A stretch of 64,000 nucleotides of DNA, from contig NZ_QXQB01000001.1 of the NCBI RefSeq assembly GCF_003605435.1, forward strand, positions 1,054,001 through 1,118,000, written 5' to 3'. Under the pieces are notes generated by a model. The model was not told the DNA's origin and made no database searches. It saw only the letters and a list, made by a program, of their open reading frames with translations. The stretch comes from Paenibacillus pinisoli. GTDB lineage: Bacteria > Bacillota > Bacilli > Paenibacillales > Paenibacillaceae. Of this stretch, positions 55,606 to 64,000 are shown piece after piece. Every line of letters starts with the position of its first letter. Positions within the stretch are counted from its first letter, which is position 1. The position numbers were made by a program, and so were the translations under genes.

Positions 55606-56274
55606 TTATTTATCCGTAGGACGCTTAAGTCCTTTGCCAAGCTTATCAATCGTTGCAGACACCCGCTTGGCCCTCGTCTCTTCCCGCTTCGCATCCAGAA
55701 TCCAATTCAAATAATCGCGTTTCATGGAATCCGTCAACGTATCGTAAAAAGCCCGGGCTTCCGGCGAAGATGCCAATGCAGCATCCAGATCAACCGGCAT
55801 ATCCGGCACAGCTGCAGCCGGCTTCGCTGCCGCTGCGCGAGGCACGCTGTCCTTCTTGCGGGAACGGCTTGATTTGGCCGCGCCCTCCGGCCTGTAGCGC
55901 ATCGCAGACCAAGTCTCGTTCATCGCGATCATCGCAACGCCTTCCGTGCCGAACGTCTTCATGAGCGCCCAGCCCGTGTCGCGATTGATGTCCGTCTTGA
56001 TGCGAGATGAACCCTTCGGATAGCAGATCCATAACAAGGCATCCGCTTCCGCTGCCCGAATAGCGATAGGCGCTCGCTTCTCCAGCTCTGCAAGCGAAGC
56101 GACGAACAGCAGAACAAAGGCATATGTCCCTTCTCCCAGCTCGTCCTCTGTCGATCTGGCGGCTTCTGGAGGAAGACCCAGCTCGCCGGCAATATCATAT
56201 CCAGAGGGAGCATGGAGAATGAGGGCTCGCCCATCCGGCTCCAGCCTCAGCTTGCGGGTCAGTTCGGCATTCAT
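55606..56274 (-). CDS. YdeI/OmpD-associated family protein with extra N-terminal domain
   Basis: This 222-residue protein has an N-terminal half that looks like a DUF3052-type domain (LLWICYPKGSSRIKTDINRD, then MNETWSAMRYRP). The C-terminal third is the YdeI/OmpD-associated motif (ALASSPEARAFYDTLTDSMKRDYLNWILDAKREETRAKR). An Ala/Lys/Arg-rich linker separates the two. Its start overlaps the tcdA stop by four bases (ATGA), so the two are translationally coupled. Function is unknown. Confidence 0.85.
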   Translation of the reverse strand: MNAELTRKLRLEPDGRALILHAPSGYDIAGELGLPPEAARSTEDELGEGTYAFVLLFVASLAELEKRAPIAIRAAEADALLWICYPKGSSRIKTDINRDTGWALMKTFGTEGVAMIAMNETWSAMRYRPEGAAKSSRSRKKDSVPRAAAAKPAAAVPDMPVDLDAALASSPEARAFYDTLTDSMKRDYLNWILDAKREETRAKRVSATIDKLGKGLKRPTDK

Positions 56275-57026
56275 GCTCCCGCTTCTCCTGCCTCAAGCAA
56301 ATCCTTCACCACAACACTGACCATAATCAGTCCCGCTACCGGCGGCACAAAGGCGTTGCTGGAAGGCGGCTGCTGCGCTTTGCGTATTTCCGGCGCGTTC
56401 TCCGGCACAATACGCTGCGTCACGTCTTCGCGAGGCTTCATCGGCTCCTCGTCGGAGAAGACAACCTTTACGCCCTTCTTAATGCCGTCCTTGCGCAGCT
56501 TCGTGCGAACGACGCGCGCAATCGGGTCGGTATGCGTCTTGGAGATGTCCGCCACCTTGAAGCGCGACGGATCCATCTTATTGGCTGCCCCCATGCTGGA
56601 GATAACCGGAATGCCGCGCTCCAGACATTGCTTGATCAAATGAACCTTGTAGATGATCGTATCCGATGCATCGACCACATAGTCCAGCGGATATGCGAAC
56701 AGCTGCTCATATGTTTCTTCCGTATAGAACATCCGCAAAGAAATGACATCGCATTCCGGATTGATCAGCTTGATGCGGTCGCGCATCAGATCGGCCTTCG
56801 GCTGGCCGACTGTCGTCATTAGCGCGTGGATCTGGCGATTAATATTCGTAATGTCGACAACGTCCTTGTCGATCAGGATGATGCGGCCGACGCCGGTTCT
56901 AGCCAGCGCCTCCGCCGCGATTGAGCCTACGCCGCCGATGCCGAGCACGGCAACCGTGCTCCCCTTCATCCGCTCAAGCCCCTCCGGACCGATCGCAAGC
57001 TCCGTTCGCGAGAATTGATGCAGCAT
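56271..57026 (-). CDS. tcdA: tRNA threonylcarbamoyladenosine dehydratase (TcdA/YrvM)
   Basis: This 251-residue E1-like enzyme cyclises t6A37 to ct6A in ANN-decoding tRNAs. The ATP-binding loop is VAVLGIGGVGSIAAEALARTGVG, followed by DKDVVDITNINRQ and VVDASDTIIYKVHLIKQC. I place the start at ATG 57026, with AAGGAGG ten bases upstream; the frame extends further without a site. It follows aspS directly, as in B. subtilis. Confidence 0.95.
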   Translation of the reverse strand: MLHQFSRTELAIGPEGLERMKGSTVAVLGIGGVGSIAAEALARTGVGRIILIDKDVVDITNINRQIHALMTTVGQPKADLMRDRIKLINPECDVISLRMFYTEETYEQLFAYPLDYVVDASDTIIYKVHLIKQCLERGIPVISSMGAANKMDPSRFKVADISKTHTDPIARVVRTKLRKDGIKKGVKVVFSDEEPMKPREDVTQRIVPENAPEIRKAQQPPSSNAFVPPVAGLIMVSVVVKDLLEAGEAGA

Positions 57027-57054
57027 GCTCTGTATGCCTCCTTTGCCCTTAAGC

Positions 57055-58881
<1,827 letters not shown>

Positions 58882-58947
58882 AATCATGTCTCCTCGCTTT
58901 ATCGTTAAATGTAATTCAATCAATCATCCAAGCCGATCGCGCTAGGC

Positions 58948-60195
58948 TTAAGCCTGAAGCTCAGCAGCCAGTGCGCTGATGGCCACCATGCGCTGCTCAC
59001 CCTTCGCCATATCCTTAAGGGCAATCTCGCCGCGCTCCAGCTCGTCATCGCCAAGTATAGCAGTGAATCTGGCGCCGAGACGGTCCGCCGACTTCAGCTG
59101 GGCTTTCATCTTGCGGCCCTGGTAGTCGCGCTCTGCGCGAACGCCTTGCATCCGAAGCTGATAGACCAGACGAGTCGCTTCCCGGTCCGCCGCTTCGCCA
59201 AGCGCGACGATATACACATCAATCTCATGCAAATTCGGCAGCTCTGTCTGCTGATGCTCCAGCAGCAGAATCGTGCGCTCCAGACCAAGTCCCAGTCCGA
59301 CGCCCGGCTGCTCCGGACCTCCGATATCCGATACCAGTCCATTGTAGCGACCGCCGCCGCCGACCGTATCGATAGCGCCAATCCCTTCCGCCTTATACTC
59401 AAAGGCGGTATGCGTGTAATAATCCAGGCCGCGAACGAGCCTGTGATTAATTTCGTAAGGGATGCCCATATCCGTCAGGCACTGCTTCACTTTCTCGAAG
59501 TGAGCGCTGCACTCCTCATCCAGACTGTCCAGAATGGATGGAGCTCCTTCAAAATGCGCTTGATCGACTTTGCAGTCCAGCACACGAAGCGGATTGCGGT
59601 CCATGCGGGACTGGCAGTCCTTGCACAGCAGCTCGCGCTTCGGATTCAGGAACTCCAGCAGACGCTCGCGGAATGCCGCGCGTACGGCCGGCGTGCCGAC
59701 GGAATTGATCTCGACGCGAACGCCTTTGAGGCCAACTTCGGTATAGAAGGTGTAGCCCAGCGCAATAACTTCCGCATCCAGCGCCGGATCGACTGCGCCG
59801 ATCGCTTCAATGCCGAATTGATGGAACTGGCGGTAACGTCCCGCTTGCGCGCGCTCATAGCGGAACATCGGGCCGATGTAGTACAGCTTGCTGACGTCCG
59901 GATCGCCGAACAGCTTGTTCTCCACATAAGAGCGAACAACGCCGGCTGTACCTTCAGGACGCAGCGTCAGGCTGCGTTCGCCGCGGTCGATGAAGGTATA
60001 CATTTCCTTCTCGACGATATCCGTCGTCTCGCCTACGCCGCGCTGGAACAATTCTGTCGACTCGAAGAGCGGCGTTCTGATCTCCCTGAAATTAAAGCGG
60101 CGGCATATGTCGCGGGCTTTGCCCTCTACGTACTGCCATCTCTCCACCGCGCCTGGCAATATATCCTGCGTTCCGGGCGATTTCTGAAATTTCAT
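58948..60195 (-). CDS. hisS: Histidyl-tRNA synthetase
   Basis: This 415-residue class II enzyme starts [20 protein letters not shown]. Motif 2 is [16 protein letters not shown], the histidine A loop is [14 protein letters not shown], and [10 protein letters not shown] is present. The anticodon domain closes the protein. It is the first gene after a T-box leader and is followed 67 bp later by aspS. Confidence 0.97.
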   Translation of the reverse strand: MKFQKSPGTQDILPGAVERWQYVEGKARDICRRFNFREIRTPLFESTELFQRGVGETTDIVEKEMYTFIDRGERSLTLRPEGTAGVVRSYVENKLFGDPDVSKLYYIGPMFRYERAQAGRYRQFHQFGIEAIGAVDPALDAEVIALGYTFYTEVGLKGVRVEINSVGTPAVRAAFRERLLEFLNPKRELLCKDCQSRMDRNPLRVLDCKVDQAHFEGAPSILDSLDEECSAHFEKVKQCLTDMGIPYEINHRLVRGLDYYTHTAFEYKAEGIGAIDTVGGGGRYNGLVSDIGGPEQPGVGLGLGLERTILLLEHQQTELPNLHEIDVYIVALGEAADREATRLVYQLRMQGVRAERDYQGRKMKAQLKSADRLGARFTAILGDDELERGEIALKDMAKGEQRMVAISALAAELQA

Positions 60196-60239
60196 GCCTT
60201 TCCCTACCTTCTACATTGATTCATACTTTTTTCAATCAA

Positions 60240-60545
60240 AAAAAGCTCCCGTCCAATCGGCATCGCCGAAGGGACGAAAGCTTGTGCTTCCGTGGTACCA
60301 CCCACATTCCGAACAAATCCGTGAGATGCGGATTGCTCGCTTGCAACGGGTAACGTCCGTTAGCCGCGAATTAGCTACTGGGCAAGTTATGCCGTTCGCC
60401 AATCGTTCTCGGGGAGGTTCTTTCCTGTCGCCGGTATAAGGATGCTTGCAGCCTATGGCATCCCTCTCTGCGTATCCGTACGGCCATACTTTGTCCCGTC
60501 GTCGAATCCATATCGAGTCATTGCAAAATAGATAATACTGATTGT
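60240..60545 (-). promoter_or_regulatory. T-box riboswitch of the hisS-aspS operon
   Basis: The T-box core GGGTGGTACC is at 60294-60303 on the minus strand. It is followed by a terminator (60244-60282, GC-rich branched stem, then seven T) shortly before hisS. The upstream stem I region spans about 250 bp. I could not settle by eye whether the specifier is a His (CAC) or Asp (GAC) codon. Confidence 0.92.
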
Positions 60546-60548
60546 ATA

Positions 60549-60577
60549 TTTTACCCGCTTGCCCCTCTGAAGTCAAC
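60549..60577 (-). promoter_or_regulatory. hisS-aspS promoter
   Basis: On the minus strand TTGACT (60572-60577), 17 bp, TAAAAT (60549-60554), immediately before the T-box leader. Confidence 0.8.
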
Positions 60578-60854
60578 CAGGCACTTCATCGACAATTTCT
60601 TCTCTGACAGCTGAAGCACCCCATACGAAGCGGCGAACATGAACTCCGGGCTCGTCCAAACCGTAAAGCATACAGCATCTGCGATGAAATACACAAAAAT
60701 GGACAGAAAAAAACCCGCAGCTTAGTGCAGGTCCAAAGTAAAAGTATATTTTAAAAAAGGGGGTCGAGTTCTATTATAGGTCCCGGATGTTAATAGAACG
60801 TTAGCGATTGATTACAGAAATATTACAAATTCGAAAACGCTTTTATCGCCAAGA
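60578..60854. other. Intergenic stretch upstream of the hisS leader
   Basis: Nothing coding is seen. A minus-strand hairpin ACCTGCA / TGCGGGT followed by seven T (about 60707-60728) is a plausible terminator for the relA-dtd transcript. The rest is featureless. Confidence 0.5.
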
Positions 60855-61118
60855 TTACCTTCGATTTCCCGACCGCCCTGCATGAGCAGGCTTGCCTTCC
60901 CATTCCTCGGCCGCTTCCATATCCGTACCAAGCTCCGCCGCGATTCTGACTTCGCGCAGGTCTGGATTCATAAGCGCGCTGGCTGTTCGTTCTATGCTTT
61001 GTTCCTTCCTCGATTGATGCATGACCGGCATTCCTCCAACATCGGTATATCGCATGAGCGCCGGCCCTTCACGCCAGCCCTTCATGCCGTCTACCTCTAT
61101 TGTTGCCTGTCTGTCCAA
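60855..61118 (-). CDS. Possible small hypothetical protein after dtd
   Basis: This frame has up to 87 residues and its codon choice looks like a real gene of this genome. It starts just after the dtd stop and ends before a terminator. The TTG at 61118 has no well-spaced ribosome binding site; internal ATGs near 61055 (after AAGGG) or 61031 (after GGAGGA) are better supported. The C-terminus is acidic, then basic. No family is recognised, and it may be non-coding. Confidence 0.35.
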   Translation of the reverse strand: MDRQATIEVDGMKGWREGPALMRYTDVGGMPVMHQSRKEQSIERTASALMNPDLREVRIAAELGTDMEAAEEWEGKPAHAGRSGNRR

Positions 61119-61120
61119 TC

Positions 61121-61564
61121 TTAAGCGCCGCTCTCCAAAATTAGCGTCACCGGCCCGTCATTCGTCAACTGCACGTCCATCATCGCGCCGAACCTGCCCG
61201 TCTCCACACGCAGCCCCAGCTCCCTCAGCGCATCGTTGAAGGCGTTGTACAACGCCTCTGCCTGCTCAGGACGAGCGGCAGCCATAAAGTTGGGCCTTCT
61301 GCCCTTGCGGCAATCTCCGTACAATGTGAACTGCGACACGGACAATATCGAACCGCCGACATCTGACACCGACAGATTCATCTTCCCCGATTCATCCTCG
61401 AAGATCCGGAGTCCCGCGACCTTATCCGCCATCCAGCGAACATCCGCTATCGTATCCTCATGCGTAAGTCCGACCAGCAGCACCAGACCGGAATCAATGG
61501 CGCCTGTTACTTCGCCTTCCACTGTTACATTGGCCGCTTTGCTGCGTTGCGCTATAACTTTCAA
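61121..61564 (-). CDS. dtd: D-aminoacyl-tRNA deacylase
   Basis: This 147-residue protein hydrolyses D-amino acids, and glycine mischarged on tRNA-Ala, off tRNA. It has the [24 protein letters not shown] region with the SQFT active-site Thr, and the cross-subunit Gly-cisPro motif equivalent NDGPVT near the C-terminus. The start is TTG 61564, with AAGGAG eight bases upstream. It follows relA by 13 bp. Confidence 0.95.
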   Translation of the reverse strand: MKVIAQRSKAANVTVEGEVTGAIDSGLVLLVGLTHEDTIADVRWMADKVAGLRIFEDESGKMNLSVSDVGGSILSVSQFTLYGDCRKGRRPNFMAAARPEQAEALYNAFNDALRELGLRVETGRFGAMMDVQLTNDGPVTLILESGA

Positions 61565-61577
61565 TGCTTAATCTCCT

Positions 61578-63758
61578 TTATTGCATAATGCGATGCACCG
61601 AATATATGTCCTGCACGCGCTTGATCTTCTCCACAACGGAGGACAAATGATCGACGTTGCGAATAAGCACCGTCATATGAATAAGCGCCATCTTGTTTTT
61701 GACCGAACGTCCCGTCACTGCCGAGATATTCGTCTTGCTCTCCGATACCGCATGCAGCACATCGTTCAAAAGACCTCTGCGATCGTGGCCGGTAATCTCG
61801 ATATCGACGCTGTAGTTCGCCTCCACCGACTCTTCCCATTCCACTTCAATGACGCGCTCCGCTTCCTCGCCATCCATGCCGAAAGGAATGTTCAGACAGT
61901 CCATGCGGTGAACCGATACGCCGCGTCCGCGCGTAATGTAGCCAACAATCGCGTCTCCAGGCACAGGGTTGCAGCAGCGGGCAAAACGGACGAGCAGGTT
62001 GTCGACGCCCTTCACGGTGACACCGTGATTCGGACGGCCCTTCTTGCTATTGGCCGCTTTAATTTCCTTCTTCTCGCTCGTCAGCTCGATCTGATTGGCT
62101 TCTTCCGCTTCGCGGCGCATCTTCTCCGTCAGCTTCGTACAGATTTGAGCCGCCGTAATGCCGCCAAAGCCGATAGCCGACATCATATCTTCAATATCGT
62201 TGAACGTGAATTTGCCGGCAGCTTCCTGCAGCTTATCGTCCACCATCCATACCGATGGATCAAGGCCAAGACGCTTGAGCTCCCGCTCCAGCATGTCGCG
62301 TCCCTTGGCGACATTCTCTTCGCGCTTCTCCTTCTTGAACCATTGCCTGATCTTGCTGCGGGCATGGGATGATTGGGCAATCTTGACCCAATCCTGGCTT
62401 GGGCCGTACGAATGCTTCGATGTCAGAATCTCGACGATATCGCCGGTCTTCAGCTTATGGTCAAGCGGTACGATACGTCCGTTCACCTTCGCCCCGATCG
62501 TCCGGTTGCCCACTTCCGTATGGATGCGGTAAGCGAAGTCGAGCGGCACCGATCCCGCCGGCAGCTCGATTACCTCCCCGCTTGGCGTGAATACAAATAC
62601 AAGGTCGGCGAAGAAATCCATCTTAAGCGACTCCATGAACTCCGCCGCATCGCGGGTTTCATTCTGAAGCTCCAATATCTCGCGAAACCAGGACATTTTA
62701 TCCTCAAAGTTGCCGTCAGGCACAACCATGCCTTCCTTGTACGCCCAGTGAGCGGCAATGCCGTACTCCGACGTACGATGCATCTCCCATGTTCGAATCT
62801 GCACCTCTGTCGGCTCGCCGTTCGGACCGATCACCGTCGTATGCAGGGACTGATACATATTCGCCTTCGGCATGGCGATATAATCCTTGAACCTGCCCGG
62901 CATCGGCTTCCATAACGTATGGATAATGCCTAATGTCGCATAACAATCCTTAATATTGTCTACGATAATCCGAATCGCCAGCAGATCATAAATTTCATTG
63001 AACTGCTTGTTGCGCGAAGTCATTTTTTTGTAAATGCTGTACAGATGCTTCGGCCTGCCGGAAATATCGCCTTCAATGCCCATCTCCTCCAGCTTCTCGC
63101 GAATGCGTGAGATGACATCGTCGATGAATTGCTCCCGCTCCGCCCGCTTCTTCTTCATCAGATTGGCAATGCGGTAATATTGCTGCGGGTTGAGGTAACG
63201 AAGCGCGATATCCTCCATCTCCCATTTGATAGCGGAGATGCCGAGCCGATGCGCAATCGGGCAAAAAATCTCCAGCGTCTCGTAGGCAATTCTGCGCTGA
63301 GACTCCTCCGACTGGTATTTCAACGTGCGCATATTATGAAGGCGGTCAGCCAGCTTGATCAGAATAACGCGAATGTCCTGCGCCATTGCGACGAACATCT
63401 TGCGGTAATTCTCGTTCTGCTGCTCTTCCTTGGATTGAAACCTGATTTTCTCGAGCTTGGTCAGTCCGTCCACCAGCATGGCGCAGGTTTCGCCAAATTT
63501 CGCGCGGACCGTCGCCAGATCCACTGTCGTATCCTCTACGACATCATGAAGAAGCGCCGCGATAATCGACAGCACGTCCATGCCCATATCCACCAATATG
63601 TCGGCAACCGTAACAGGATGCAAGATATAAGGCTCTCCTGATTTGCGCACTTGTCCATGATGGGCTTGCTCTGCGAAATCATAGGCTTCCTTGATGCGTA
63701 TGAGATCCTGCTCTTTCATATAGACGGATGCCTTCTCAAGTAACTGCTCTATGCCCAT
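61578..63758 (-). CDS. relA: Bifunctional (p)ppGpp synthetase/hydrolase RelA
   Basis: This protein of about 726 residues has an HD hydrolase domain (HHGQVRKSGEPYILHPV; ALLHDVVEDT), a synthetase domain (YDLLAIRIIVDN; MPKANMYQSLHTTV; VQIRTWEMHRTSEYGIAAHWAYKEG), TGS (VFTPSGEVIELPAGSVPLDFAYRIHTEVG), and a C-terminal zinc-finger/ACT region with ARCCNPVPGD. Both activities look intact. ATG 63758 has AAAGGG upstream. It drives the stringent response. In B. subtilis apt precedes it. Confidence 0.97.
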   Translation of the reverse strand: MGIEQLLEKASVYMKEQDLIRIKEAYDFAEQAHHGQVRKSGEPYILHPVTVADILVDMGMDVLSIIAALLHDVVEDTTVDLATVRAKFGETCAMLVDGLTKLEKIRFQSKEEQQNENYRKMFVAMAQDIRVILIKLADRLHNMRTLKYQSEESQRRIAYETLEIFCPIAHRLGISAIKWEMEDIALRYLNPQQYYRIANLMKKKRAEREQFIDDVISRIREKLEEMGIEGDISGRPKHLYSIYKKMTSRNKQFNEIYDLLAIRIIVDNIKDCYATLGIIHTLWKPMPGRFKDYIAMPKANMYQSLHTTVIGPNGEPTEVQIRTWEMHRTSEYGIAAHWAYKEGMVVPDGNFEDKMSWFREILELQNETRDAAEFMESLKMDFFADLVFVFTPSGEVIELPAGSVPLDFAYRIHTEVGNRTIGAKVNGRIVPLDHKLKTGDIVEILTSKHSYGPSQDWVKIAQSSHARSKIRQWFKKEKREENVAKGRDMLERELKRLGLDPSVWMVDDKLQEAAGKFTFNDIEDMMSAIGFGGITAAQICTKLTEKMRREAEEANQIELTSEKKEIKAANSKKGRPNHGVTVKGVDNLLVRFARCCNPVPGDAIVGYITRGRGVSVHRMDCLNIPFGMDGEEAERVIEVEWEESVEANYSVDIEITGHDRRGLLNDVLHAVSESKTNISAVTGRSVKNKMALIHMTVLIRNVDHLSSVVEKIKRVQDIYSVHRIMQ

Positions 63759-63932
63759 GAAACGTCCCTTTCCAAGCGTACGGGTTAACGCCATCGTATT
63801 CTCATAAGATATGCCGCTGCGGCACGATCCGAGTTTTCTAATATTATGCCTTTAAGTGAGCGGTTACGTCAACTTCCTGCAGAAGAAAAACGACGCCTTT
63901 AGACGCTCAGCTCCTGTCCATAATAACCCGAT

Positions 63933-63988
63933 AGGAAAAAGCGCCCCGGCTGGCAAATCGCCGGAAGGCGATTTACGTGCCGGGGCGC
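63933..63988 (-). terminator. Terminator of a gene beyond the right edge
   Basis: GCGCCCCGGC pairs with GCCGGGGCGC (63941-63950 and 63979-63988), with an inner AAATCGCC/GGCGATTT stem. A T-rich exit follows on the minus strand. It should end the transcript of the gene upstream of relA (apt in B. subtilis), which is outside the window. Confidence 0.75.
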
Positions 63989-64000
63989 ATACATAAAGCC

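Overview
The window looks like a chromosomal stretch of a spore-forming Firmicute of the Paenibacillaceae (Paenibacillus or a close relative). This is inferred from gene order and protein similarity, not from a database search. The backbone follows Bacillus subtilis order: U32 peptidase pair - mltG - DUF1292 - ruvX - ireB - alaS (with T-box) - AI-2E/YrrI - YrrD - cysteine desulfurase - cymR, then rarA - tcdA - aspS - hisS (with T-box) - dtd - relA. Shine-Dalgarno sequences are strong, TTG/GTG starts are common, and most units end in hairpin terminators.

Layout. 1-1363: tail of an iron/phosphonate-type ABC importer. 1664-5525: three-gene accessory operon (ROK repressor, TIM-barrel hydrolase-like protein, MFS permease) behind a repeated operator-like motif. 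5570-6570: decayed IS1182-like element. 6680-13682: nucleoside module (nupNOPQ-type importer, sulfite-oxidase-like protein, nucleoside phosphorylase) with a MarR regulator upstream. 13777-14231: stand-alone urease gamma gene behind a 21-bp palindrome. 14312-17299: VanRS-like two-component system with a D,D-carboxypeptidase. 17443-25121: ilvD, a polysaccharide deacetylase fused to a YkoP-like domain, an AI-2E exporter, a 1.1-kb array of 50-bp repeats, and a class B penicillin-binding protein preceded by an A/C-only tract. 25596-32483: three paralogous chemoreceptors. 32701-43864: the housekeeping block. 43935-52797: accessory genes inserted in that block (duplicated-domain lipoprotein, small protein, mnmA, CNNM/CorC protein, CopC-CopD, second 50-bp array, DinB). 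52815-63758: rarA to relA with an inserted methyltransferase/VOC/YdeI group.

The most unusual features are non-coding. (i) Two intergenic arrays with the same 50-bp period, both between convergent genes, share a related core in opposite orientation. (ii) CTTAAG elements repeat every 11 bp upstream of both the VanR-like regulator gene (three elements) and the carboxypeptidase gene (five elements), suggesting a self-contained cell-wall regulon. (iii) Several promoters overlap clean palindromes (ROK operon, nup operon, ureA, VOC/methyltransferase). No prophage, CRISPR array, tRNA or rRNA was seen, and no complete new multi-gene system. The repeat arrays are the strongest candidate for something undescribed.
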